Below are positions 48,230 to 60,693 of a DNA stretch of 64,000 nt, piece by piece. How positions within the stretch are numbered: position 1 is the first letter of the stretch; each line of letters begins with the position of its first letter. Source of the stretch: Botryotinia globosa (taxonomy: Eukaryota > Ascomycota > Leotiomycetes > Helotiales > Sclerotiniaceae); NCBI GenBank assembly GCA_014898425.1, contig RCSZ01000011.1:1995001-2059000 (forward strand). Direction: 5' to 3'. A program made the translations under genes and the position numbers. Below the pieces are notes generated by a model. The model saw only the letters and a list, made by a program, of their open reading frames with translations. It was not told the DNA's origin and made no database searches.

Positions 48230-49127
48230 CTAATAATTTTCTAAAGATAATGTGATTATATATTTTAGTTTATAATCCATTTTAGATATAATGTTTTTTT
48301 AATTCTATTTAGCTTTTATATTACTATCTTTTTTCTATCTAATGTATCATTTTAATGATTATTTTATTAGTATTAATTAAATCTTTTAATACTTGATATA
48401 TATTGTTTTTGGTTATAGTGTTTATAGAATTCGATTTTCTATTAATCCATTTAATTTTTGTAATCTCTTTATTCTTATAGTATTATTTTAAAGTTATAAT
48501 ATTGATTAAAAGTTGTTTTTCTATATTTATATCGAATTTAATCAATAGGTTATATAATAACTTTAAATCTATATAGAATATAAATAATATTGATTTTTTA
48601 GATTTGAAAATAGTATTGATGGTGTTTTTAATAATAGTTTTAATATCGAAATCTAAAATCAGTATATATAGTTCAAAAGTTAATATGCTTTTAATAATTC
48701 TTTTGTATTTAATTAATATTTAATATATAATATTAGTATTATTGTATTTATTTATTAAACAGATTATATAGTCAATTTGTAATAATAAATTAGTATTATT
48801 AATAAATGATATATTAATGAAAACAATTAATTTGATAAAATCTATATTTAGAAATACAAATATAAATCCTTTTTTCGAATTGTTTATTTGCTATTTAATG
48901 ATTTTATTGAATTTGTTTATATCTTCTTTTTTTAAATCTATTATCTAAACAATAATAGAAAGATAATAAAATATTTTTGGTTAATATACAATTATAATAT
49001 ATACTTTTTTTGTATATTAAACAATATATTGATTTTTTGAAGTAATATTTTTCCGAATTTTTCTTTTCATTCTATATATATCGATATTCCCAGCTATAAT
49101 TATTCTGATATTATTATATTGTTTCTT

Positions 49128-49373
49128 TTAATTGAGATAGATTTTATTATTCTTGAGAATAATTAAATAGTTGTTAAATTTGAGTAAATAGTTTTTTATA
49201 AATTGCTTTTTATTTTTGATTATAAAATTGATTTTATTTAATTGCTTTTGTTTTAAATGTATAAATCTTTCGTTTGCAATTATAAAAATATTATTGATTT
49301 GAAACCCTATAATATTAATACCATCGATTGAATAAAGTAGATAAGGGTTATATATAGATTGCATTATATTCAA
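49128..49373 (-). pseudogene. Relic of copia reverse transcriptase
   Basis: An 81-residue frame contains IYNPYLLY and IIGFQINNIFIIANERF. Further on come HLKQKQLNKINFIIKNK and LKFNNYLIILKNNKIYLN. Allowing for G-to-A and C-to-T changes, the pattern follows the part of fungal copia polymerase just after the catalytic core of the reverse transcriptase. The Asp pair expected there is not present as such (Asn codons instead). The frame survives by chance only. Confidence 0.7.
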
Positions 49374-52300
49374 TTTATTTTTATAATAATTGTAATAGGT
49401 TTCAAATTAATGATTTTCTATTTTAAGGATATTATATAAAGATTTTATAATATATAGAATATATCCATTTTTAAGTTTGATTTTTTTTAATATTTTCATA
49501 TAAATGGGTTTATTTAAAATTATAATCAATTAAATATATACTTATATAATATTCTATAAATAAATTTGAATATATTTATTTGATATTTATAGAATAATAA
49601 CAAATACAAAAATAATATGCTGACTGATATATTAAATAATAAATGATTGTATTAAAATAATAGTTTTATTTTTATCTTAATATATCTGAATTATTAATTA
49701 TAACTTTATATATATCCTATTAATATTCTCTTCTTTTATTTTATTAATAAAATATAATTTGAAGAATCTTATCCTAAACGGAATACTATCTTTTGAAATA
49801 ATCTTGAAGATTTCATTTTTTATTAATCTATCAATTTCTTTATATTGCAATTTTATATATCTTATAAATATATCATTTTATAAGAATATAATCAATTGTA
49901 ATAGTTTTATAATATATTTTTTATCAATATTTATTATATTAATTATTCTAATTAAATTACTTTTCATATAATAATATAGTTGTATATTTGATTATATTAT
50001 TGATAATAATATTTGAAATTGTAATATCTTTATATATAATATATCAATGATTATAATATCACCATCATTATCATTCATATAATTGTTTTTCGATTCTATT
50101 TCTTCAGGTTTTGTATAAAAGGATTATATAAATATAAATTGAAATTTAATTGATTTATTAAAAAATTCCACCTTGTATATCTCCCTATCTGCTCCAATCA
50201 GAATATACAATCTAATCCACTTATTTAATATATTACCACCTTTTCCTTCTTTTTATATTAAAACTTCTAAATTCAATAATAAAATAAAAATAGATATTAT
50301 AAATAATTTATTTCTTAATTTTAATACCTCTATAACTTATTTCTTAACTCAAATATAATATACTTTTATTATAACTTTCTTTATAATTTTTATATATTAA
50401 ATGATTATTATAATTAATAAATTAATATTACTTAATTTAGAATATATTCTATAAATTAGTAATATAGAAATAAATCTATTTAACTCTATTATATTATTTA
50501 CAATTTTCATTATTATTTGAAAAATTATTATTTTAATCAAATTATTGTTTTCAAATTCTTTTATTAAAATCTTATATATATAATATAATAAATAATAATA
50601 TTTTTTGATAATATCTATAAAATTATATACTTCAATAAATATATTTTTAATAATAATTGATATAGATTTTGTATTTTGAATAAACTTTTTATTCACAAAA
50701 TTCTTTTTAATATTATAAATGATGTAATCTAATAATCTAATATATATATTAATCTAGTATTCCTTAAAATTGTTGAATATATATTTAACAAAAATATTTT
50801 CAAGAAATCGAACTATTTGATAATATATTGCTTTATTAATAATATATAGAACCAAATTGTTTATAATATATATAATATTAATATAAATAGTATAGTTGAA
50901 TTTAGTATTTTTTAATAAAGTGAATCTAAAATATTCTAATAACTTATTATATATTTGATAATATTTATAGTATTTAATAAAATGTTTAATAATATCATTA
51001 TTTTTATTATAACTTATTTATTATAATATATTATAAAAACATTATACCAATAAATAATCGAATTATTGATATAAATATTATAATTTTATAATTATTAAAT
51101 AACAATTATTTTAATAAATCGATTTTCAAATAAATTGATTTATATTCATTTTTTATATTAAAAATATATGCTTATATTTTTTAATAATAAAATATTCATT
51201 TTTTGGAATAATAAATTAATTAGTAATATTATTATAAAACATTTTAAAACGATTTATATCTTCAAAACTTAATAAAAATGAAATATTAATATTTACAATA
51301 TAAAAATCGATATTTTCAAATAATATAATAACTTAGAATAATTCTATTAATATTACAATTCCTTTTCCAAAATATATATTTACAATCTCTATTATTAATA
51401 GATTATATTTAATTAAATAGATCTGCTTTTATATATAATATTATTCAATTTCAATTATAGACTTTTTTATATATATTATATTAATATATATATTAAAGAA
51501 TTCTTTATTTATATAATTTATATAAAAAACATCTATTACATTTTCTATAAATAAAACAATTTCAATAGAGTTTTTAATTATTATATATAATATCATATTG
51601 AATAATAATTGATTAAATACTTTCTAATTATTAATAAATTCAAAATTCACAAAAAATATTTTATTTATATCATTTTCAATATCAAGATTTGTGAAAAATA
51701 GATTTATTTTAATTTTTGAATTAAACTTTATATCAATAGCCTCTCCCTTATATTTGATTATTTATTAATTGTAATATTTATTAAATATATTATTATTACC
51801 ATCTTTGATTTTCTTTTTATATTTATATCTATTTTTGTTTTATTCCTTTTTAAAATATTTTGTTAATCGATACCCTTCTTTTTTTGTATATTTAATAATA
51901 ATTATATTGATTAAAAGAATCTGAATATTATTGTTTATTATATAAATTGTTTCTAAAGTTATTATTATTTCTGAAATCTTTAAAACCATTTCGATTATTA
52001 TTATAATTATTATTATTACAAAATTTTCTATCAATAAATAATATTATATTCCCTTTGTTTTTATATAATCTTTTTTATATACTAATGAATTATTACAATT
52101 GATTAATCAAATCAAATACCTTTTTTTTAAAATTAAAACAAATTAGATTGTATATCTTTATATTTTCATAAACAAATATAAACTTATTATAAAAATAGAA
52201 TATCTATTATATAATAGAATCGAATTGATATTGTAATACATATAGTTATTTGATTATAATTATAAGATATTTACTAAATAATTTGTTTCTATACTCTTTT

Positions 52301-53635
52301 CTAATCGATTTCAAAATAATATTATTCCATTTTAATAATATATTTTATTGATATTTATCTCTTTCAAAATTATCTTATATATAAATACAAAGTTTTTTAA
52401 ATATTGATAATAATAAGCCATAATTAATATAAAAGAATTGAAGTATATTTTCTTTAAATATAATTGGAAATATTTTATAATATATATCTATAAATACCTC
52501 CATATATCATAAGATTTTATAAAATATCGAAAATTTGAAATCAAAATTATTATTATTCCTATTATATTTCTTATCATTAATATAGAATTTCGATAAACTA
52601 ATAAGAGATTGTATATTAAAATATAATACTAATGTTTTATCCTTTCAGGATTTACAACCTTTATTATTTTTATTATTATCACCATCCCCATCATCAAGGT
52701 TTTCTATATCTTTGTTTTTATTATATTTACTTTTATTATTATCATCCATATATTTGAAATTATTTTTAATAAATTTGCAAATAATTCCAGATTTGAATTT
52801 AGATTTTTTGATATTAATGTTTTTTAGAGTTTCTTGAATTTGTACTTTCGTTTATTTATTAATAATAATCTTACAAAATTATTCAAATAAAGCTATAAAT
52901 ATTTCAATATTTGTTTTTGATAGATATACTCCTCGAATATATAATATCATACATAACTTTCGTATATAAATCTAATGGATTTTTGTAAATTATATAATTG
53001 TAAATATTCTAAAATCATAATGAAAAATCTCTATTAGATTATTATTATTGATATTTTTGTAATTATATTGTTTATATTTAAATTTGATATATTTGATAAG
53101 CTTTTTATTATCAATAATAATGGTTTTTTTGTTGTCTAATATTGTTTTTAATAAATTGAACTATTTCTTATACTCTTTTTTTTCCTTTTTTATATATATA
53201 TTCTTATTGATAATATTTTTAATAGTTAAAGTAATATCGCTTTTTGATATAATTATATATATAGATAAAAATATTTCAAAAATTGTTGTAAATATATATA
53301 TATTTATATATATATAAAAGTCTTTTACAGATATAGAGAATAAATAAAGGTCTTTGTTTTTATCTAATATAATATACAGTATAAAAGTGAATGTATAATA
53401 AACACAAAGTCAATTTATTACACTTAACAAAACCAAACTTTTTAAATATATTTTCCCAATACAATTATTTAGAATACACTTTCTAACACTACAAGAAAAA
53501 ATAGTATATTATACTTGATACAATAATATTTTTTTTGTAATCTCTTTAGAATTTCTATTAATTCTAAATATTATATAAAAACATCTAATACTTTTAGTAA
53601 AATTTAAAACCCTAATTTGTAATATTACTAATTAA

Positions 53636-53812
53636 TATTAATATCAACTTGATTGATATAAATATAAGTATTTAATTCTATATAATTATATTCATTCTTT
53701 TTCTTTTATTATCTATAGAAAGCTAGGTACTAACTTTAAATATATAGGGAAGCGCTAGCGCAACGCTAGTTAATACAGTGCCCTCTTTGATCACATGATC
53801 GATGTCCCGACA
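53636..53812 (-). repeat. Right LTR (177 bp; 5' LTR in element orientation)
   Basis: It begins TATTAATATCAACTTGA (mutated from the TG start seen in the left copy) and ends GATGTCCCGACA. It is the direct repeat of 48059..48229. Confidence 0.92.
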
Positions 53813-53934
53813 CTCTCCCTCCCTCTCCCTCCCTCTCCCTCCCTCTCCCTCCCTCTCCCTCCCTCTCCCTCCCTCTCCCTCCCTCTCCCTCCCTCTCCCT
53901 CCCTCTCCCTCCCTCTCCCTCCCTCTCCCTCCCC
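53813..53934. repeat. 10-bp minisatellite (CCCTCCCTCT)n, right part
   Basis: About 12 copies, starting with the CTCTC target duplication (53813..53817). It continues the left array in register. Confidence 0.95.
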
Positions 53935-54535
53935 CTCATACCCAATATCCATCCACCTAACTTTTCATTCCATTTCCATTTCCATTTCCATTACACAACA
54001 CAACACAACACAACACAACACCCCCATCCATCTCATAATAAACATCGCAGAATCTCCGAGTGAGTACATCATATAGATAGATATGAGTAGTAAGTAATTA
54101 TCTATCGAGGTACAGGTAACATCATCCATCACTGAAACCAACCAACCAACCATTCATCCACCTATCGATACCTATCCATCCACATACCTATTATTCAAAA
54201 GATCCAAATGTCTAGATGTCTAGATGTCTCAACTTATTTGATTGATTCATTGATTCATTGATTTATTTATAACCATCGCTAAACTATCGCTAAGCTAAGC
54301 AGAGCAGAGCAGAGCAGAGCAGACGAGTTGAATTGAGTATATAATCAAAACTAGCAAGAAGCAATATGCTGTGGTGAGCTAGTAAATAATAGCTGGTAAC
54401 TAGTAGCTGAGAGTGACCTAGTCATAACTACAAGTGGGTATTCCACCTTATCCCACCTTCCCACCTCCCAATACCCAACGCCTGACGCCTGCACGTGCTC
54501 ATAATATCTTATTGAGTAACAATGAAACCATCACA
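53935..54535. other. Intergenic; short repeats
   Basis: Contains (CATTTC)n near 53970, (ACAAC)n at 53995 to 54020 and (AGAGC)n at 54298 to 54323. No gene was seen. Confidence 0.5.
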
Positions 54536-56686
54536 CTATCCCGACATCGGAATATCCTTTCCAATTGCGATACCATGGGTTCCAGTTCCAGTTCCAGTTC
54601 CCATTCCCGGGGTGCCCACCACTGGTGGTACATTTCTCTCCCCACCTCTCAGAAACTTTTCGGGTACTCCTCTCGCTGCCACATTGGCATTGCCAACATA
54701 TGCACCGAGTAATTTACTCCATCGATATTCCCCTCTTAATAATTTCTGGATCTCTTTGTATGCATACGAGTTTACATATGGTAAACCTGTTTTTGGATCG
54801 CGGAATTTGGCAGGGTAGTGTGTTATTGCACAGAGGGTGCGTGGAGGATGGGTTTGTGATTTGGTTTTTGCTAAGGGATGAGGTTAGTAAGGGTGTAAGG
54901 GAAATATGTAATAGCTGGAGAGGGGGAAGTAAAGGTTGAAGAAAATTTTGATTGGGCCGAGAGGAGGGCTTCAAAACTTACTAGGAGCTTTAGGAAACGT
55001 TTGGTTGAAAAGAATCCTCGTCTGCACATCTTTATTCTTAATTTCATCATCATCAAAATTCGTGAGAATTAAGCAATTCCTCAATGAGTATTCCGTGACA
55101 GGTGGTTGTGGAGGAGGGGGTGGAAGAGGAGACGAGGCCGGAGAATAGGGCGAGTAATGCTGAGAAGGGGCGAAAGAGAAAGGAGTTGTTTGAGAAGGCA
55201 CTAGGCGAGGATAGTTTGTATTTGGAGGTTGAAACCCGGGGAGAGGTTTGGATCCATCGAGGGATGGAGGTTGAAGGAAGAATGGAGGGACAGTGGAAGG
55301 AGCTTGGAGGGGGATGAATGGAACGGCGTGGTTGTGGGATTGTGGGAGTTGCAGAGGTCCGTTTATATGAGGAACGGCACCGGTGGTTTGTTGAGGTGGT
55401 TGGAGTCCACTTATGTTTGGTACGACTCCGGATGTTTGGTTCGGTGGTTGAAGAATGCTGGTCGATGGTGGAATAGTCGGCAGCTGTGGTGGTTTGAGGA
55501 CGCCGGTAGTTTGTGATTCTAAATGAGGAGGAGGATGTAGAATATCTTCTGATATTGGTTCCTGCTTTAGCGAAGTTCCATCTTTATTCACATCATTATT
55601 AGTGACCCCAGAAGCGATTCCAGGTGTAGAGTCTTTTGCATCGCTCATTGGCGTATCGTTTGTAGCCGAACCAGGAGTGGCAGCTCCTTTCAAATTAGTT
55701 GGTTCTACAGACCCAGCTTCACTCTCATCCTCCATTTCTCCAGCTTTTCTCTTCTTCGATTTTTCCTTGGGTTCATCCGGTTTGAGTTTCTTTGATCCAA
55801 GTGCAATTAATTTCCCTCCAACCCACATCGCGCGTCCACTCCACCAAGTAATAACAGGTCCGTCCAATTTCCTATTATGCAATGCCGCCAATTTTAACCT
55901 CTGTTCTTCTTCTCTTTGTTGTTCCGCTTCTTCCCATCTACTTAGACTCTTGGAATTACTCTTCTCTACCCTTGCAGCTTCTGCCAATCGATCTTCCTGC
56001 GTCATGGCCGGTTTCCTTGCAGCTTCCTTTGCTGCAGCTGCTTTCTCCATGTTGGCCAATTGCTTCAACCTCTTCTTTTCCCTATCAATCATCTGCGCAT
56101 GTAATTGTTCTTTACTTTTTTGAGTAGTACCACGAGCCGAAGCTCGAGTCGGCGCATCCTCTGGAGTTGGAATCCACGAAGCTCGTTCGGACTTTTTCTT
56201 CGGTCTTGGAGCCGGTTTCGAAGGAATCGTAGGATCAATCTTAACCCTCTTTTTGAATATTTTTGGCATGCCATCAGTCATCTTGCGCTTTTTAGCCAAT
56301 CGTTCTGCCTTTTCCTTGCGCTGCAACTCTTTCTCTCCTTCGAGGTCATCTGCGCCGGCTGCAGGTCCTTGATCATCGTCGTCATCGGACGAATCCATTT
56401 GCACATCGGAATCGGCCTCCACATCAACAAATCCATGATCTTCTTCATTTTCATCTTCTGCGAATAGAAGCTCTAATTCATCATCTGGTTCTTCTTGTTG
56501 GAGTAAAGCATTCAATCGATTTCCTGCAGTCGAACGTTTTTGTCGTGATGTGACCATCCACTCAACTTCTCCTTCTCCTTCGCCATCTCCATTCCCGTCA
56601 TTTTGTTCGCTGTCGCTACCGCTGTCGTCATCGGATGAATTCTCCTCAGTTCGCATTGGAGTATCCTCATCAATATCGTCGGCCAT
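54536..56686 (-). CDS. VPS72: Vps72/YL1, histone H2A.Z-binding subunit of the SWR1 complex
   Basis: Two exons (56686..54982 and 54870..54536) encode 679 residues. The ATG at 56686 opens MADDIDEDTPMRTEENSSDD; an in-frame upstream extension would need TTG. The N-terminal YL1 region shows the family pattern: an acidic stretch, then TSRQKRSTAGNRLNALLQQE, DELELLFAEDENEEDHGFVD, the acidic DSSDDDDD patch that binds H2A.Z-H2B, and charged helices. The middle is Pro/Thr/Gln-rich and poorly conserved. The C-terminal YL1_C domain spans the intron: SLRNCLILTNFDD and RILFNQTFPKAP in exon 1, then YPAKFRDPKTGLPYVN and AYKEIQKLLRGEY in exon 2. It helps SWR1 deposit H2A.Z. A GTGTGTGT stretch near the C-terminus comes from a GGAACT repeat. 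Confidence 0.93.
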
Positions 56687-58473
56687 TTTTGTTGAATTGT
56701 TCTGGATGCGCTGTCGCAAATTTGGGTAAATATGTTATCGTCGAATATTGCGCAATTCTTTTATTCACTACCAGTAGCCACTATATGCTATTCGATTGCG
56801 CGACACTCATCTTGCAATGTTGAAGTTTGGTCACAATTATTGCTGTCGAAAATCAATATGGCGGAACAACCTTAAGCCGTCCCTTCCCGTGACTATCCTC
56901 AGAAGCACGTGCGAAGATCTCGACCGGTCGCAACGCCGCTTTATGACTCAAACACGAAAACGACGCGAGAGTTCGTAAAGCGGCGGGATATAAACAAGTG
57001 ATCTCCCGATACCTACAATAGTCGGTAGCTATAGAAGGAAGTACCCGTCGGAAGAGGTCACCGTATTGTCACCTAACACCTGACTTAAAATTTCTGCCAG
57101 AACACAACCCTGAATGCAGATCGTTGACGTCACATGATCCATTTATTTACAAAGTCTGGTACGAGTTGAGTGGATTTTGACATCTCAACCCTTGCTATCA
57201 TTCTCGCCATCTACCGGAACCAGACTCACAGACTCACAGACTCACAGCCTTGAAGATATACTCCGTATGTATTGAGGACACTTGTCCCTGAGCCTTTTGA
57301 TTTATTAATAGAAATCTAGGAAAGTGGTCGGGAGTCTCGTAAAACTTGCTTCACGTTCATAGTTTGTCTGAAAGTCATAGTACCAATACAATGTACATAC
57401 ATCATTCATGCGAAAAGACAGACTTCTAGAATAACCTGAACAGATCTCAAACATTGGCATTTCACGAAGATAAGGCCTTCTTCAGCGATGATCCCATCCA
57501 TGGATATTTTGTGATACATAGATACTAAAATACATCTCGATACTCTCTACGATAGCAGCATTTCAGATATCACCGTGACAAGCTACTACGCTGTATGCAA
57601 ATCGTCTCAAGGATGAATCTCGCCATGAAAGTTTATGTTTGCTTTTAATTAAAAAGATCACCAGCGGATGTGCCTCTTGAAGCGGACGACAGGGCTGTAA
57701 AGCCTTCCGATTGAAGAGAATCAGAGATGGACGAGCTTGGAGTTGCTCCCATCTCCGTATGCATCTATTACCATACCTGGTATGTAAGCTAACGTTTCAA
57801 AATGAATCCAACACTCGAAAGAGATCAATCAGAGACGAGGGATGGTGAACATTGCAAGCCATGAATATGAAGAGGCCAATCACAGCTGACATTGAATCGA
57901 ACGTCTGAGTCAAAATGGATGTAATCTTACCAAGCAAGGTATGGAAGATCAAGATGTTAATTGAAGAATTCGGCGCAACCTTTCGGACTCAAGTGCCAAT
58001 GTTTAAGGGGTAAAATATTGAGTGTAAGTTAGCTTTAGTGCGTGCGTGTACCATTGTCATACAAAACAAGCCAAAGATCAATGCATTACAGTAATTATAT
58101 TCCAAAGTTCAGCGCAATCATGATGTCGAAGCGATGAAAGAACATGAAGGTTGCAATATAATGAAGTCATTGGATGGAAGTCGTTTACACCTGCAGGATG
58201 ATTGAAATTGTGACACTGCATCAATCCCGTACCTTGAATCCTGAAACAGACCCCAAATATCAATATCTGGAGAGGCACAAGTCTCCCCAAAGAATGAATG
58301 AATGAATGGAAAGAAACAGCTAATTAGGACATCTCGGTGAGTGAGGAGAAGGAAGGCGATGTCGAGACAGACAGAGAGCTAATAATGGCATTCGTCGTCA
58401 GATAGCGGTCACTCGAATCAATAGCCATTATTACCAGCTGCATGAGTGAATACTGTATTTTGATAATCGGAGA

Positions 58474-58532
58474 TATATGTATGTTTGTATGTATGTATGT
58501 ATGTATGTATGTATGTATGTATGTATGTATGT
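58474..58532. repeat. (GTAT)n microsatellite
   Basis: About 13 copies of a 4-bp unit with one early interruption (GTTT). Confidence 0.9.
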
Positions 58533-58773
58533 ACCTACCTCCCTACCTGATATGCGGTGAGATGTTATTTTGAGAAAGGCTTGCAGCAGACGATGGGAGA
58601 TTTGATGCAGAGTATATGTACAGAGGGGAACCCTCATTTTTGTGTTTTGATTGATTATTACGAATTTATTAGATGTCGAGACAGAATTGAATTGCTCGCA
58701 TGGTAATGTTGACGATTTTAACGATTTTCCGTAATAGCACTTTGACTAATTAAGACCTAGTATTTGCGGTTAT

Positions 58774-58807
58774 CGTGACCCGTGACCCGTGACCCGTGAC
58801 CCGTGAC
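58774..58807. repeat. (CGTGACC)n repeat
   Basis: About five copies of a 7-bp unit; the unit contains no obvious regulatory motif. Confidence 0.9.
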
Positions 58808-58837
58808 GCCTTTTCCCCATTGATACACTGATATACC

Positions 58838-58954
58838 ACACCATACCATACCATACCATACCATACCATACCATACCATACCATACCATACCATACCATA
58901 CCATACCATACCATACCATACCATACCATACCATACCATACCATACCATACCAT
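58838..58954. repeat. (CCATA)n microsatellite, about 23 copies
   Basis: A near-perfect 5-bp repeat. Because five is prime to three, the minus strand stays open in all three frames (Met-Val-Trp-Tyr-Gly repeats), so the frames there are artefacts. Confidence 0.95.
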
Positions 58955-60693
58955 CCATACCCGTGCCGTAACAACTTCGCATCAAACTAATGATTTTAGG
59001 ACAACAATGCCCAGGTGTCAATCAACCAAAGGTTGTTTGAAGGAGAAAGAGCTTATTAGTAATGTAGTACTAGTAACAGAGTTCACCACCACGCCATGGA
59101 CCGACGGACCTTCACTTACTAATTAGCAAAGTAGACAAAGAGCGAAGAGGCCACCAGGTGGGCTTCGAGAATAGTAAAGCTAATAAGGAGCTAAGAAGGA
59201 GCTAATAAAGTTGAATGAATCGGACAAGTAATCAAGTGAAAGGTACTACTGTATTAGATCTTATAGCACCACTCGGTAGATACTAGACAGTCAAAGAATA
59301 CATAGCACGTTGATTACCGAGTAGTTCCTGGATTCGTCTCCTTTAATGGTCGGAATCGATTGATTCTTGGGTCAATCACAGCGGGAGGTGCAGGTGTATA
59401 TATAAAACCCCCCATTCACTCGAGTACATTGATCGCTACATTACATTACTCACCTGGTGACCTGCACTCCCAAATTGGCCTCATTCGCCTCTAGGGTTAC
59501 TATTATATTGTTATTGAATATCATACCTAAACTTTTATTGTCATCAGACATGTAATAATCAATACGACATCTTGTACCTTATCCCGCATCTGTTATCGTC
59601 ACTTCACTAATTCTTTTGTAATCTTACCTTTCTGTACCTTTTCTTCTTACCTGCCTGCCTGCCCGCCTGCCTGCCTGTCTTGCTACCCGTTTTCTCCTTG
59701 TATGGTAACCACCCAGTTCAAGCCTTTCGCCTTTCGCCCTTCCCTTCCTCTTCCCTCATCGCCCTCGGCCTTTCGTTTGATTTGGTAACAAATTCGTTCG
59801 CATTACCCAGAAACCCAAAAACCCAAGGATATCCCGTCAAGGATTTGCTTTTCCATTCGTCTCCATTTTCGTCCAAGCAGCGAGCTCTGGTGGTTTCAGC
59901 ACATCGCACTAAAAGATCCATAAGCGAATGCCTTCGAAAGACACGGTCCATCTCAACAATCCATGAATATCTAATATCTATCTCTCTTCACCTTCCTCTC
60001 CATCCAACTTTCAAATCTTCACTGCGAACAATTACATTACTTTCTCTCTCGTTTTGTACCTCAGCTCATAATTTCGTACCTCACGTTAGCACTTCTTCTT
60101 TTGTATTAATGAAGGTTTGTACATTGAAACGGAAACTCTTAAATCAACAATTATCAACAGAGGCCATCCTTTCACACGAAACCCTTTCTTCCATCGTTCA
60201 GTCCCGGATTCTCGAAATCCCTCAAAGCCATAATCCAAGCACAAGTCCGCTCTCAGTATCATCCTTTTACTGTCAATAGACTTTGTACTATCACAGGACG
60301 ACCGAGTCCCCCCCCCCCCCCCCCCATCGGATCATCAATCCTTCCTTCAATTCCGAGGTTTTGTTTCTTGCCGGAAGTCATTGATTTGACCCATTGAAGA
60401 CTTCGCCTTCTAGATCAGTGCCTCATCTTTTCTACTAGAAGACGCTTCCTGAATAACTCGCTTCACCCACTTGTCAACACAATCTCTCTCTAGTACAGAG
60501 CTTACGGGGCAGTCGTATTCTGGTTGCACACCAACAAATTCAGTCGCACTTAATTCTGTTGATCTGCGAGCGTGCCAAGACGCCTATCGGCAAAGTTTAC
60601 TACATCAACTACTATCAATCTCGATTCCGGAATTAGCAGATCTGCTATCTCTCGTACTTAGTCGAGAGAATTTAGCAGACCGAATAATCTATA

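Larger units (their letters stand above)
48059..53812 (-). mobile_element. Ty1/copia LTR retrotransposon, RIP-degraded
   Basis: The element is 5754 bp, with direct LTRs at both ends, TG...CA termini and a 5-bp target duplication. The interior is extremely AT-rich with stops in every frame, as expected from repeat-induced point mutation. Orientation is minus: the only recognisable coding relic (49128..49373) reads on the minus strand and lies near the left LTR, where the reverse transcriptase/RNase H end should be. No intact frame remains, so the copy cannot be autonomous. It is an ordinary fungal retroelement rather than an exogenous virus. Confidence 0.9.
56687..60693. other. Long intergenic region, including the presumed PUF 5' leader
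   Basis: No protein family was recognised over 4 kb. Bases 57000 to 58330 are unstructured. Bases 58474 to 58954 hold three microsatellites. From about 59400 the DNA becomes pyrimidine-rich and probably belongs to the promoter and long 5' leader of the PUF gene. It includes an 18-C run (60308..60325). A 199-codon frame at 59680..60279 begins with TTG; its only late ATG (60111) would give a 56-codon upstream frame. Confidence 0.5.

Noticed and set aside
48230..53635. Looks like mitochondrial DNA or a mitochondrial intron inserted in the nucleus
   Set aside because: The extreme AT content is explained by RIP: the block is bounded by LTRs and a target duplication and contains a copia polymerase relic.
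53795..54076. Pro/Ser/Leu repeat protein
   Set aside because: It is the translation of the CCCTCCCTCT minisatellite.
58750..59021. Tyr/Trp/Gly/Met repeat proteins on the minus strand
   Set aside because: All three frames are open because of the 5-bp microsatellite; this is an artefact.
59680..60279. 199-codon open frame upstream of the PUF gene
   Set aside because: It begins with TTG, is Ser/Leu-rich from pyrimidine-rich DNA and has no family features. It lies in the probable leader.
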